From Ariolimax columbianus (taxonomy: Eukaryota; Mollusca; Gastropoda; Stylommatophora; Arionidae): a stretch of DNA of 64,000 nt. The number at the start of each line of letters is the position of its first letter. Position 1 is the stretch's first letter. Shown in pieces: positions 21,061-32,067 of this stretch. Below the pieces are notes generated by a model. That model was not told where the DNA came from. It made no database searches and worked only from the letters and a program-made list of their open reading frames with translations. The translations under genes were made by a program, and so were the position numbers. The stretch is from assembly GCA_036924085.1 (NCBI GenBank), contig JAVGWX010000013.1:60604390-60668389 (forward strand). Reading direction: 5' to 3'.

Positions 21061-21509
21061 CATTTTAATTTTCAGGTTCAGTATTGCGCTGTATGAAGCT
21101 GAAGTTTCCTCTACTGGGTCAAGTATGCTGCCATGGTTGTTGTAAGCCCATGTTGGTGAAAAACTGATGTTATATCATCGATGAATCTGTCATGTGGTCT
21201 TCATCGTGTATAATATATACCTTAAGAAATTGTTTTTAACGCATTAGAAAGCATAGGGAATCAGTATTTTACTTTGTTCATAAAAATGTATGACGTTTTC
21301 AACATCTTTCTCAGCAAGAAACGGTCAACCCTGTTAGTTAGGACAAAAGCACACAGTGGGGGTGGGGGGAGCTGAAGTTTTTTTTGTTTCTCTCTCTCTC
21401 TCATCAATATATGTTAAATTATCTATCTATTTACTACTTGCTCTTTTTTATTCCCTATAACCGGATCTTCTATTGTTATGGTAACTGGGTTGACACTTTT
21501 ATAAGGTCG
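21061..21509. other. Unassigned
   Basis: AT-rich; a short CT dinucleotide tract near 21390. No gene or shared repeat recognised. Confidence 0.3.
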
Positions 21510-21730
21510 TTGTTACGAATGCCCACAATGAGTAGGTTACTCTTATGTGCGCCATGAAACGGGCGTTATGTGACGGTTGCAGTAGCTTTCTTCACATCTC
21601 GAGCCTGCTGATGAAGGTGGACCGTGGTCCTCCAGGCGGTTGTGCTTTGCTTGCCTTCATCTGCGTGTAGCTCACTCACGGAGACACGTCGAACCTCACC
21701 TTGTTAGCCAGACTGTTGTCCTGGACAACA
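21510..21730 (-). mobile_element. Element B copy
   Basis: Plus text 'aatgcccacaatgagtaggt', 'gatgaaggtggaccgtggtc' and 'tccaggcggttgtgctttgc' is the complement of element B as in 15376-15690. Confidence 0.75.
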
Positions 21731-21764
21731 ACCCGTTTTATTCGTCTTCTTCTTCCTCGTTCGT

Positions 21765-23660
21765 CTTCAGACGTCAACTTCATTGACTCTAACAAAGACA
21801 GCGGTCGACTCAAGGCTGTGTACGCTTCCGTACAGCTTCTCGTGAAATGACACTGGCTGTTGCCAAATGCTATTTATTTTGTCGGTATACAGTGGACAGG
21901 ACTGCAAAATATGTTCTGCCTTCATGGTGGCTGTGTCAAGACACAAAGGTCTGTAGTGCCAATCTTGAACTTGTTGTACAGATGGCATCTAAGTCTGTTG
22001 TGACCTGTGCGTAGCCGGAGAATGATCACCTGGTCTCGCCTGGAGAGTTGATGGTAGGCATCATTTTCTATGTGGCCAGGGTGGTCTTTTTCCCATGTTG
22101 CACTGTACGTTGCCCTGATGAATGCTTTTGTCTCATTGTATGTGATTTCTCTATCACTCTGCTGCAGCATTCCCGCCTATCTGGCGAGTCTGTCCCCCTC
22201 CTCGTCGCCTGGAATGCTACAGTTGGCTGGTATCGACTGGACTGATTTTTTGTTTTGAAGCACTGGGACTGGTGTTCGAGCGAGTCTGCCAGAGCACCAA
22301 GTTCATTAAGTGCTGTTCTTGAGCGCCATTAACACTGCGAGGGCATCTGTGAAAATGACCACTTGCTTTTCTGCTGCTCCTTATGGTCTATAAGGGTTTC
22401 CGCTGCTTGTATCAGGGCACTGGCTTCGGCATTGAAGTTGCTGCAGCGTCTCCCAGTGGCAAATGCTGCTGAGTATACTTTGCTTTTTAGATTTATAGTG
22501 ATGCCTCCTTCCCCGTTTTCGATGGCATCTTTGGCTAAGCCATCCGTACAGGCGTGCGTCCAGACTGTTGGTGGGAATTTTTGGTTGATATAATTTGTAA
22601 CTATGTGTTTTTTCTGTTCCTCTGTTTGTCTTCGATGTTGGGGATATTGCATATAATATCATGGGAGGGTCTTCCTTTCCACAGACAGGGGATGGAGCAT
22701 GCTGGTATTAGCTTTATTTTTTCGTTTAAGAGTGCAGCATTGTTTTTAATATTTTCTTTTGCCTGAACTGTAAAACTTTTCCTTTTTAGCCTGCCGCGTT
22801 CCAACCCATTTAGTCTGTGATGCATCGGGTGGTCCATGATTCTTTTGAATTTTTCCGCTTGCTGTAGGATTCTGCAGTCTCGGCGGTCTCCCATTGGCTG
22901 TAGTCCAGTCATAGCTTCCAGCTCTTTTATTTGGGTGGACTTCATGGCTCCTGTTATGATACTGGCTGCTTGGTTCTGGGTGCGCCCTATTTTGTCAAAG
23001 TTTGATTTGGATGCCGTAGACCAAGCTGCAATGCCGTATTCCAAAACTGGTCTCACTCTGCCTGTGTATAATTTCTTTAGTGTGTTTCCGTCAGAACCCC
23101 AAGCAGTACCAGTAAGTTTCTTCATGATGGACATGCGTAGCCTCGCCCTCAGCTGGGTCTTTAAAATTTTCGCTTTATATGTGAGACGTCGGTCTAAGGA
23201 AACTCCTAAGAAGGTTGGAGTCTCATCTAGTCGTATCACTTTTCCATTTAATTGGAGTTTTACCTGCTGACGTGTGTTTGATAGGGAGAAGATAGTATGT
23301 GTCGTTTTTTGTTCATTTATTTTTAGTAGCCAGGTCTTGGACCATCTTTCGAGGGCTGCCACAGAGTCTTGTATTCGTGTGCTGGCTGTAGTGATGTGTT
23401 TTTCAGTAGTCCACATGGTCATGTCATCAGCGTAGAGAGAATAGTGGGTACTTTTGTGAAGGTTACTGGCTATGTCATTTATGTAAATAAGGAAGAGTGT
23501 ACGGGAGAGGACACCACCCTGGGGAACACCTTGTTCCGTGATTTCCTTTTTGCTGGTATGCCCTTGGACATGCACTCTTGCTGTTCTATTTTCTAAGTAG
23601 TTGCTGATCCACTTGTAAATTTGTCCGCATACTCCATATTGCAGCAAGCCCGTTTCCGGG
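21765..23660 (-). mobile_element. LINE-E: reverse transcriptase, RNase H and C-terminal region
   Basis: Best-preserved retrotransposon in the window. The 348-residue frame 23647-22601 is the RT: ICGQIYKW-like entry, GVPQGGVLS at about 40-48 (motif B), YADD at 72-75 (catalytic motif C), WLLKINEQKT at 107-115 (motif D) and FLGVSLDRRLTY at 146-157 (motif E). A frame change leads to RNase H (frame 22652-22329): CTDGLAKDA with the first Asp at residue 37, FNAEAS with Glu at 75; TDALAVL follows after another shift. The end (22170-21770) reads YHQLSRRDQVI, RLRTGHNRLRCHLYNKFKIG and ILQSCPLYTDK. It ends in a GAAGAAG-like tail. The endonuclease and the first RT motifs are missing (5' truncation). Jockey/I-type by architecture; dead by frameshifts. 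Confidence 0.93.
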
Positions 23661-23689
23661 ACGACCAGCGAGGAGGTGAGGGTCTTGGC

Positions 23690-23790
23690 CAGTATATTTC
23701 TCCTGGCCCTGGCTAAAATTCTCTGATCAGTGTGTTTTGCCTGACCAGACGTTAGTTTTCTCGCCCCCTTTCAGAACGTGAAAACATATA
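23690..23790 (-). repeat. Element B 5' edge, two diverged 37-bp units
   Basis: On minus, 'aactaacgtctggtcaggca' followed by 'aaacacactgatcagag' and then a weaker second 'cagggccaggagaaatatac'. This is the unamplified form of the unit found in arrays 2424-2830 and 35489-36486. Confidence 0.5.
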
Positions 23791-24963
23791 TACATAAAGA
23801 CTAAAGGCTCAGTGACCCGACGTGGACATAGGAAACAGAAAGTAAATCACGTTACGGTCGCAAGACCTTCAGAACCACAATTTACTCATTTGTACACTTT
23901 GGGGAGATCGCTAAACTAACTTTTATTGTTTTACTGTGTATTCAGCAGAGCACTTTATTATCACCTCTGTGCCTTGGGTAGTGACAATTTATGAATTTGG
24001 TAAGAATGCACTGTTTATCTATGCATCAACCAATAGCATTGGACAGGAGGATTTAGAGTGTGTTTTGTTAAAGACAAGTGCTCGGGCAGATGGGCTCGAA
24101 AGCCTAGGAGGGCAGCTCTAGGAAAAGGAAAACTCTTATTTCAAACCATATGAAGCCTTAGAGATAAGATTCTGGCGTTTCTTGTTGGGTGTTGGCAGAT
24201 ATGGCTGTGCAACCTGTTTTCTGATAACTCTGAAAGTAGGTCAGCGTCTGACAAATGACGATGTGCGAAGGAGCACACGCAAGAGGATACAATGCCTTAT
24301 CCTAGAACAAGGAAAGACAACCTCAGCTGAGTGTTGTGGCAGGTCAGACCAGGCCCTTAGCCTTGGTTGACGTATGGGCTAGGAGTGAAGCCCCGACAGG
24401 CAAACAGATAGAGCATTGCTCTGCTGATCCAGCAGCTTGCCTTGTTCCAAATGTATTGGTATCACCTTTCTCTTGGAGTAAACAAGGCAGACCGAGAGAG
24501 GGACCATACTGCATGGGCAACACATGGTCTCTATATTTCTGCCCAGGCTTTGTGCTAATAGCACAATTACTATCGTCTGACAAGACGAAAAGAGACAATG
24601 ATGTGATCCTCAGGTAGCTGAAAGATTTTGATGATTCATGATGACACTGTTTAGCTATGTCAGCTGTGCCAACCAATGGCACAGGACAGGAGGATTTGGG
24701 GTGTATTTGTTGAAGACATGTGGTCCACAGGGAACTAAAAGATTTGATGATTCATGATGACAATGTTTATCTATGCATCAACCAATGGCACAGGACAGGA
24801 GGATTTGGGGTGTATTTGTTGAAGACGTGCTCCACAGGAAGCTGAACGATGTTGATGATGACATTGTTTATCTATTAATGAGTTACTACTCTGTTGTTAG
24901 GCTGTTTAAGTACTGGTAGTTGATGGTTGGTCACTACAGAAGCTTTTTTCTATGTCAATTCAG
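23791..24963. repeat. Unassigned region with three copies of a 60-110 bp repeat
   Basis: A segment containing 'accaatggcacaggacagga' and 'ggatttggggtgtatttgtt' occurs near 24030 (diverged), 24670 and 24780. The last two are separated by about 112 bp. Between them, 24150-24300 gives EALEIRFWRFLLGV and RLTNDDVRRSTRKR, a faint LINE-tail signature. Transposon density is lower here than on either side. Confidence 0.45.
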
Positions 24964-25271
24964 AGAAGCGGCTAATGTCCAGTGAAATATACAGACTACG
25001 ACTCCACATCATGTACTCCTGGAAACAGGCTGTGCGACAGCAGTTCGACCAACTGCTTGGTGATCGACACTGGGATCCCTATAGAAGTGAGGATACAGAG
25101 AAGCCTCACATTGTACTTCAGACAAGAGGGTTCAGGTCCACCTTCTTTAGTACGCCTCGGGAAATGGGAAGAGCCACTGTAACCTGCTACAAGAGAAACA
25201 TGGTCAAGAGTGATGAGTTCTGCATGAGTAGCAGAGAATATCAACAACTGCTACTACATCATGCCAATTAA
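24964..25271 (+). CDS. Candidate terminal exon of an unrecognised host gene
   Basis: An open frame ending in TAA at 25271 is preceded by a convincing splice acceptor: pyrimidine-rich 'gcttttttctatgtcaattc' then 'ag' at 24962-24963. From there it encodes about 102 residues with ordinary, non-repetitive composition, including EIYRLRLHIMYSWKQAVRQQ, ILQTRGF-like 'VLQTRGFRSTFFSTPREMGR' and SSREYQQLLLHHAN at the C-terminus. It matches none of the LINE, SINE or mariner families here. The N-terminal methionine at 24927 lies in the presumed intron, so I prefer the acceptor as the boundary. I do not recognise the protein. It would run antisense to the alpha-actinin exon 2.2 kb to the right. Alternative: a chance frame or an old gene fragment. 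Confidence 0.45.
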
Positions 25272-25274
25272 TAT

Positions 25275-25580
25275 CAGCAATGCATGTCGCTCCTTTCGGG
25301 GTGTAGGATATTGACAGTCCTCCTCCAGCAAATTCGGTCTTGAGCTGCCCTTTGTGTCTATATCCAGGGATTGAAGTTCCTTTTCAATCTCTTCTCCAGG
25401 TGTCTCTACCTTTTGCCCAGTGGATTCCATTTCAGGGCCTATCTGGCCACATTCAATGGTATTTATTTCCGTAGCATGTGTCCTATCCAACCTCAATTCC
25501 TACATTTGATCTGTTTCTCTACTGGTTGTTGTTGGCTCCTTTCTGATAGGTCTTCATTCCATGCCCTTTGGGATGTGCTG
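25275..25580 (-). pseudogene. LINE-G C-terminal tail, diverged
   Basis: Plus text 'cgtagcatgtgtcctatcca', 'cctcaattcctacatttgat' and 'ggttgttgttggctcctttc' aligns with 9820-9900. On minus this is the WxxIGHxLR region of LINE-G. It begins only a few bases after the stop of the candidate exon above. Confidence 0.6.
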
Positions 25581-25789
25581 TGACAAGGATGATGTTGGTG
25601 GTCCTAATCTGTAATGATGGACAGCTACTATTATGATTAATATTAGGCTTCACTGTTTTGATTCATGGGTCCCTTACTGTGAAGACAATAATAGCACCAC
25701 TCTTATAGAAATATAAAGATAATCTTTGCAAGTTTAGACATGCAACTGTTGAATATAGAGAATGCTTTATTGAAATGTGTATAGGGTCA

Positions 25790-26040
25790 CCATATCTCCT
25801 ATTTTGAAAAGCAGCTCAATGAAAACCGTTAAGATTAACAATAAAAAGTTGATAAAGTAAAGATTATCGAAGACTTCAAAATGTGAGTATTTAGAAGATT
25901 AGGCCACATTTCATGGAAAGAGATCAAAACTGGATGGAAAAGATGCAGACAGAGCGGCCCAGGACTGTGTATGTTGGCAAAATGTCAATCCAATGGCATT
26001 TACACAGAGAAGAGCAGCTGGCATTGATTGACTGTGTGCA
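25790..26040 (+). pseudogene. LINE-D tail remnant
   Basis: Reads KMxVFRRLGHISWKEIKTGW with a stop inside, matching KMWVHRRLCHTSWKEKKRN at 29600-29670. Heavily decayed. Confidence 0.5.
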
Positions 26041-27490
26041 ATGGTTCTCCTCTGCCTTTTGACAGACTAAGTTTATTCTAATTGTCTTCAATATGTCAAA
26101 ACATATTCTTTCCCAAACTTGTTCTTGTTACTTATTAATTTCTTATTTTGCTATCTTTTCTTATAGATGCAAATATATGTTCATTATTGTTGCAAAGTTA
26201 ACTTAACTTAGCATTTTTATACTGGTTAAGAAGACTCTGCAGGGTCTGTATACAACCAATTTCCTTTACTTCACTTGATCTAAAAATAACTATGAGCATC
26301 CAATTGATGTTGTCCACCAATAAATAAGATTTTTTAAAACATAATTTCATAACTACATTATTTCAAATATAACAGCTAATATCATGATGTGCAGTAAATG
26401 AAATATCAACTGTAAACATTCAAGGAGATAACTGATAAGTCAATGTCAGTTGTTCTACAAGAGCATAAAGATAAATACTACAACCTACATTATTACACAA
26501 ACGTCCTTGCCAGGACTGAGGACAAAACACATGAGCATATATAACACCCGAGTATGATAGTAATGAAATGTAGTATATACAAATACTCTCTTTTGTGAAC
26601 AGAGAAACAAGAACTGCACGAATAGTTTGTGTTGGAACGTGTACACCTGTGTTTATATTGATTAATTAATATTATTCCTCTATTCTAATCATGTTCCGAA
26701 TCTGTCCAATTAACCACAAATGCATTTGATCTGCAAAGTATTGTGTTCTATGTCTTGCTTTTTCTTGTCAGCGTTAACCAAGAGCTCGTCTGTACATCCA
26801 TATGATATACCCATCACTTTTTAATCGCCATTGAAGCCCAATTATAATAGACTGTGAGTGGGGACTATCACGATTGAAGCGGCATGACTCCAAGATATGA
26901 CTTAATAACTGTTCTAGCTCGTGTTAAATGATATAATTAAATCTGTCACGCTACTACGATGAGTCAATTATACGCAAACTTATTATCATTATCCCAGTAC
27001 GGCAAGAGCGATTGACGTTAAATTAACGGTTAATCGTGTATTGGTACACGCAAACAGAAGAATCAGAATGCAAGGCTTGAATAAGTTGCACTTTTAAAAT
27101 ACTAATAAATAATACGTTTATCTTTAGTCTTTCAATTTGTGAGACATATTACGTTAATAAGATCAAATCTGAAACTGTATAAGCAATAAAAACAAGCATA
27201 AATCAGTAGCGACTAATAAATGTTAGCAGCAGAGACAGACTGCTATCTCCGCACACACACTAACGCCCCGCCCCCTTGAGTGTCTCGTCCATATTAGGTG
27301 TGCAATCAAAACCACTATCGGCGCTGTTGGTTAATAACGGGTATCAGTGCTGTTTTCAACTAGTTTCAAAATGATTAAAAGAAATTCGAAGCCACAAATC
27401 TATTTAAAACGTAAACTATTTTCATTCATACATGAATAGTACACAAAAACAAGTAACTTGTCAGGAACGACAGAAAAGTTAAGCGAAACA
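26041..27490. other. AT-rich, transposon-poor; probable alpha-actinin intron 1
   Basis: Lies directly downstream (minus sense) of the alpha-actinin splice donor, so it is expected to be intronic. A short dispersed motif 'agggtctgtatacaaccaat' at 26245 is shared with 28255 and 63320. A GC-box-like 'acgccccgcccccttg' sits at 27263-27278; its role is unknown. No second alpha-actinin exon is visible. Confidence 0.5.
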
Positions 27491-27497
27491 TACTAAC

Positions 27498-27590
27498 CTT
27501 TTTCTGTTGCTTTTCCCATGCCGGGTCGAGTAATCCCTCTCTGTCCCACTCCTCTTCTTCATCCATATATCCATCGTATTCTTGCTCCAT
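27498..27590 (-). CDS. ACTN: Alpha-actinin, first coding exon
   Basis: Minus strand ATG at 27590 opens 31 codons that end exactly at a splice donor 'aag|gttagtatg' (intron starts at 27497, phase 0). The peptide is a short acidic N-terminus (DGYMDEEEEW) then DREGLLDPAWEKQQKK, the signature that precedes the first calponin-homology domain in animal alpha-actinins; the next exon should start with TFTAWCNSHL-type sequence. Alpha-actinin is an antiparallel dimeric actin crosslinker of Z-discs, stress fibres and adhesion sites, built from two CH domains, four spectrin repeats and EF hands. A possible acceptor 'tttcattcactacctag' about 30 bp upstream of the ATG (near 27620) suggests the 5' UTR is split. 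Later exons are not found to the left within the window, so intron 1 is long or the rest is missing. High confidence in the name, less in completeness. Confidence 0.9.
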
Positions 27591-27619
27591 GATTGTGAAT
27601 ACGTTGCTTCACTCCTCCC

Positions 27620-28004
27620 CGATCTCCTAGGTAGTGAATGAAAAGATGTTAAATTGTTAAGGCCCAGAAGACTGCGCCAGAGTTGACAACCGAAGGGGAT
27701 AACACCACCCCGCCAGAAGCAGAAACAGACGTGACCTTAGCGGAAGTGAACCTTACAGGCAGAAAACTTCTTGGTTGTGATGGTTTCCGTGTCAAAGGTC
27801 AGGCAGGCACTTGTAAACTTTGTGGAGGCGTTATCATACCTGTAATCTGGATTCTGCTACCTCCACAACTGCTTCTACTTCTGTTGTCCCTACCTTGCCG
27901 CCGGAGCGTCAGTTGAGTAACGAGGACGGGCAGGAATGGCGGTTGCTGTGGTCTCTGCATGGAGTGGGCGCTAAAAAAGTGGTCATCAAATCTTTTCCTC
28001 CGCC
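27620..28004. other. Region upstream of alpha-actinin ATG, unassigned
   Basis: Holds the possible 5' UTR acceptor at its left edge. A 77-aa plus frame (27683-27916) has no recognised domain. No TATA box or CpG-rich core stands out, so I do not place a promoter. Confidence 0.3.
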
Positions 28005-28395
28005 AGACTATTGAATGTGTGGTTCGCCAGGGTCTTTGACAAGGACAAGAATAGCACCACTTCCCAACAGAGAGTATGTTGTAAGAGGTGACTAACTGTG
28101 TGACATGACATAACACCGGCAATGGTTAGGTGATTTGTTAAGAGCAACATAGATGACGCCTGACAGGCTGCGGGTCTACTTTTGCTCTAGTATTTGAGTC
28201 TTTTAGGCTGGACTAACTCAACTTAACGTCTTTATAATGGTTTAGAAGGCGCTGCAGAGTCTGTATACAACCAGTTTCTTGGACGGTGGTTTAACCGATG
28301 TCCTAGTCCATGTTAATAAACTCAAACACTAGAGCTAAGTAGACCCACAGTCAGTTAGGCGCTATCTATATGCTGCTCTTAACAAACCACCTAAA
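28005..28395. mobile_element. Element H, inverted pair
   Basis: 28005-28215 is element H on minus (plus 'gacaaggacaagaatagcac', 'ggctgcgggtctacttttgc') and 28280-28395 is part of H on plus ('aactcaaacactagagctaa', 'gctgctcttaacaaaccacc'). They are separated by a 65-bp stretch with 'gagtctgtatacaaccagtt'. The arms could fold back on each other. Confidence 0.6.
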
Positions 28396-28399
28396 GGAA

Positions 28400-28680
28400 G
28401 TTGCAAAATAATTTGTAGGTAGATTTTTAGCTTGAACTTTGTCCAAACAGCGACCGATATGCCCACACTTTTCGACTTCTGCCAATGGATTTTTAACGTG
28501 TTCGACACTGAACACGGGAGTCCGATCTCACTACCCAAAGATCAGGGAGATTTTTATTAGAAGATCTTCATAGACAAAAATCCCGGTTTCACCGTCATTC
28601 TAGCCCACGACCTCCAGCACCTGAGGCGGACACCTTACCTCCAGACCACTGAGCCCCCCTAGCACATCCGTTAAGCACCC
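28400..28680 (-). mobile_element. SINE-I (tRNA-headed)
   Basis: On minus starts 'gctcagtggtctggaggtaa' (A-box region) and 'ggtcgtgggctagaatgac' (B-box region with one change), then the body shared with 16705-16995. Full length about 280 bp. Confidence 0.72.
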
Positions 28681-28789
28681 TCCGAAGCACTTGTTCCAAT
28701 ACACCTTATCTTATCTTATCTCTAGCATGGGTTGCCTCCAACCGCATGACATTAATATCTTCCGTACCTTTTCTTAAAATCTCATACTA

Positions 28790-29215
28790 GCCCCCATCTA
28801 TTTGACTTCACCCCCCCTCCCCTTCCCTATTCACAATCCTATATTAATCTCACCCCGTACCGACTTGTATCACCTTCTTTTTGTTTTCCTACTTGGATCA
28901 CTATTCGATCGTTTCCATATTTGACCACCACTGGCTTATTCGGTCCATTTCCCTTCACCTCTTACGCTCTGCCAGTCACCTTATTTGACCACTCCCCCCC
29001 CCCCCTTCATTTTCAGTCGAGCTTCCGACCCAACCTATCGCTTAGACAGACTGGGTCTACTATCAGATAAGTAGACCATTTTTTCTTATATGTTGATTTG
29101 CTAGATTGTTGTTATTTGTTGTCCCTGATGAAGGCCTATTTGTCGTAACGTAGGTTTTGTTTGTGTTCTCATCTCGGTGCGGTATCTGACCATACCCATT
29201 TTTAATTTTGATTAA
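28790..29215 (+). mobile_element. Element P copy
   Basis: Pyrimidine-rich body ('ttggatcactattcgatcg', 'gaccaccactggcttattc') parallels 870-960, then 'ccctgatgaaggcctatttg' and 'ggtatctgaccatacccat' at the end, parallel to 1165-1245. Single right arm only. Contains a 12-C run at 28994-29005. Confidence 0.65.
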
Positions 29216-29277
29216 ACTTAACTTTAATCAACTTTAACATTTTCTTTCATTTATTTTTTCCCATTGTTCCAATGCGG

Positions 29278-29405
29278 CGGAGTAATACATTGCTCGATCC
29301 TGGCCCGCTAAGCAGAACATCCTCCCCCCGGCTACATCCCGCTGACTCCAGAGCTAGGACCTGCACAGAGGCATCCGTCCCTGTAACAGTACAGGTCGAC
29401 TAAGA
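29278..29405 (+). repeat. Element K copy, 3' end
   Basis: 'ttgctcgatcctggcccgct' and 'ggctacatcccgctgactcc' followed by one unit 'gtaacagtacaggtcgacta'. Provides the single-copy form of the 49827-50416 array. Confidence 0.65.
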
Positions 29406-29559
29406 CAACGATACATAATTCGTATCAAAGGTTTTAAACTGCTATACTGTTAATAGAAAACATTGAATAGAGGGTGTTTTTGTTTCTTTTGTGTTTCATG
29501 TTTTTCTTTTTGCGCGTGGTTAAGGAATTGTGAGTTTACTCGTCACTACTTTATGGCAC

Positions 29560-29890
29560 AGAAACATGGACAATGAATAACGAGTTGGAAAGCAGTATCG
29601 AAGTCAACAAAATGTGGGTACATAGAAGATTGTGTCATACTTCTTGGAAAGAGAAGAAAAGAAATTTTGAGGTTTTGAAAAAGTTGGGAGTGAGAAGAGA
29701 ATTGATGACCCGAAATCATGGTTAGACAGCTACGTTATTTTGGTCAAATAACAAGACATACCTCCTCACTGAAGACCATAATGGAGGGTAGGGTGGAAAT
29801 CTGTCGTTCAAGAGGCATGTAACGTTATAAGTGAGTGGATAACAACCGGAGATGTACTGAGAAAAGCCTCTCAGATTGCACCATTACAGC
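29560..29890 (+). pseudogene. LINE-D C-terminal part
   Basis: From about 29540: SLLYGTETWTMNNELESS, VNKMWVHRRLCHTSWKEK and FEVLKKLGV, then frame breaks before the tail. Close to the minus copy at 12060-12590 but without its poly-G. Confidence 0.78.
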
Positions 29891-30289
29891 AAGAGATAGA
29901 GTACACTAGACTTTCAATTGCAACCGACCTTAGATGCGGATATGTCTCTTGAACTGAACTGACCTGAGCTTACATACAATTGTAACGTAATAGACTAAAA
30001 TCACTTCGCGTTCGGTTTGACAGATTGCCCATTTTGTGGACCTTGTCTCGATATGACTGTGTCTCTCTGTCGAAACAAATGTGTACCTGATGAAGTCAAA
30101 GGAGCCGCTACTGACGCTACGGAATGTGTGCGTTGTCGTAGATACTTTCAGCAATGAAAGGGACTGAGCACATATAGAGGTGCCCAGGGACAACTAAGGT
30201 AGTTCTATGTTTACCATTTCCTGCTAGTCGGTTTCAGTCTGTGCTATCAATACAATATCATCAGTATATCGTAGATTATTTATGTTCTG
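29891..30289. other. Unassigned
   Basis: No feature recognised; an 87-aa minus frame resembles nothing known to me. Confidence 0.3.
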
Positions 30290-30830
30290 TACGCCGATTG
30301 TCAGTGATGAAGGATCAAAATGTCAGGTGTTGGCCAGAATAGCACATGTTATAGCGGCGCTTGCACGGCTTAACAAAATATGACAAGATAAACGGTTAGC
30401 AATATGTACGAAAATCAGATTAATGCGAACTTTGGTGCTGTCAATATTCTTCTATGCTTGTGAGACATTGACAATTACAGCGGACCTGCAGCGGATGATA
30501 CATGCTTTGGAGATGAAATGTTTCCGAAGACTTCTAAACGTAGGAAACAAAGATCGAGTTACAAATGAGGAAATACGAGAAAGAATTACAACAGCAATAG
30601 GGCCTTTTAAAGACCTCTTGGCAACTGTCAAAATAAGGAAACTCGCTTGGTACGGTCACATATCGAGATCAAACTGTCTTGCAAATACAATCCTGCACGG
30701 AAAGGTGCAAGGCAGACGACGAAGCGGGCATCCCAAAAAGAGGTGAGAGGACAACGTAAAAAAATGGACCAATCTCCGGCCACAGGACGCACAAGGAGCG
30801 ACCGCTGACAGTGCCTTTTTCATAACAATC
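30290..30830 (+). pseudogene. LINE-R C-terminal part
   Basis: Begins IVSDEGSKCQVLARIAH, then after a stop the frame 30423-30746: RTLVLSIFFYACETLTITAD, MKCFRRLLNVGNKDRVTNEE, FKDLLATVKIRKLAWYGHIS and LHGKVQGRRRSGHPKKR. It is one of the best LINE-R tails. Confidence 0.85.
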
Positions 30831-31079
30831 TTTCTTTTTGCTGTTTTGTATTTTTTCAAACTATACTATTTCTTGTCAATGAATACATTTGTTATAAACT
30901 TACCTGTTTACATTGTTCCATTGCACACTTCTATCGTGCTATTTTCGTGATTTTGGAATTGCGTTGCTCTGTGGCTATACAAGTGTCCATAGTAAAATTA
31001 ACAGCAGAGCCAAATAGTTTGGCATTTAATATAAACAAATTGAAGTAAAGTACTTTGTAAAAGACTATGGTCACAGTTA

Positions 31080-31230
31080 AGTAGCATCGGTAAATGAATG
31101 TAATCATAAATGGAGAAATAATCGAACAAGTACATACATTTACATATTTAGGACAATCCAACACAGAAGATGCTTGCAAAGACACGAAAATGGAATTGAA
31201 ATATTGATTTTTTTCGGGGGGGGGGGGAGC
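31080..31230 (+). pseudogene. LINE-D RT fragment
   Basis: Reads VIINGEIIEQVHTFTYLGQ followed by TEDACKDTKMELKY, the segment after RT motif D. The same sequence (IIVNGETIEQVHQFTYFG) is at 49595-49660. It ends in a 12-G run at 31216-31227. Confidence 0.7.
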
Positions 31231-31612
31231 TTTTAAATAGACGCCAAAAATGCTAACCTCAAGGAATATGAGGATACAGCTAATCTTAATTCGTCCATCG
31301 TCGTCGACGAAAACCAGCAACATCATTACTTGTCATAATGCGACCTTGAGTATATGTGTGTGCTCAAGTCAATTCGAGCCTAGAAAAGACTATGACACGA
31401 CTGGATAAATAGTCCATATTTGTCTCTGATATTTTATATGCTCTTGATTTCCTGATTGCGCGTCTGTCATGGGCTGCCTGGATACGGATGCCCTTGCTGA
31501 GCTCAACGCCGTCTGTGACCGCGCTTGTCCATGTTAAGTGATTTTAAGCCAGATTCTCCCAGAATGTCTATTTAACAGAGCTTAAGGGACTCCTTCAACT
31601 TGTCCTTGAAAC

Positions 31613-32067
31613 TAGCCAGGGAGGGAAGACAAAGAGAACAATTCACCCACCCGATGTCACTGCCAGAAGTTAAAGCAAACATTTAAAAAATATAAACAAC
31701 AGTGGATAGAGAGATCAAACGGTAAATACCCACAGGACCCAATCAATAGACTGAATAGGAAACAGTATACCACAATTTTTCGCCTCAGAACAGGTCATTG
31801 CAGACTAAATGCACGCATGCATAAAATGAAAGCAGCACAGACTGCACAATGCACATGTCAGAGAGGACCCCAGACTCCAGAACACATCCTGCAAACATGT
31901 CCACTGCACCAAGACTCCCGAGAAAAGACCTGGCCCGAGGAGAGAAACATACAAGACAAACTGAGGGGAACCATTGAGGACCTGCGACTGATGTGTCACT
32001 TCGTGGATGCAGCCCATCTGGTCGCATAAAACGAGCGTACGAAACCGAACGCAAAGAATACGAAGAA
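31613..32067 (+). mobile_element. LINE-E2 3' fragment inserted into LINE-A
   Basis: Encodes IFRLRTGHCRLNARMHKMK, CTCQRGPQTPEHILQTCPLH and LMCHFVDAAHLVA, with a Cys-x-Cys...His end and a terminal GAAGAAG tail. The same 5-bp word 'gaaac' borders both sides (31608-31612 and 32068-32072), a plausible target-site duplication. Confidence 0.85.

Noticed and set aside
20409..21068. 219-aa Cys/Tyr/Val-rich ORF as a secreted or metallothionein-like protein
   Set aside because: It coincides with a tandem array and overlaps similar frames in other registers; no signal peptide or conserved Cys spacing beyond the repeat.
22836..23270. 144-aa plus-strand ORF
   Set aside because: Shadow of the LINE-E reverse transcriptase on the minus strand, which shows the conserved RT motifs.
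27263..27278. GC-box promoter for alpha-actinin
   Set aside because: It lies about 310 bp downstream of the start codon in minus sense, inside the presumed first intron; a single GC box is weak evidence.
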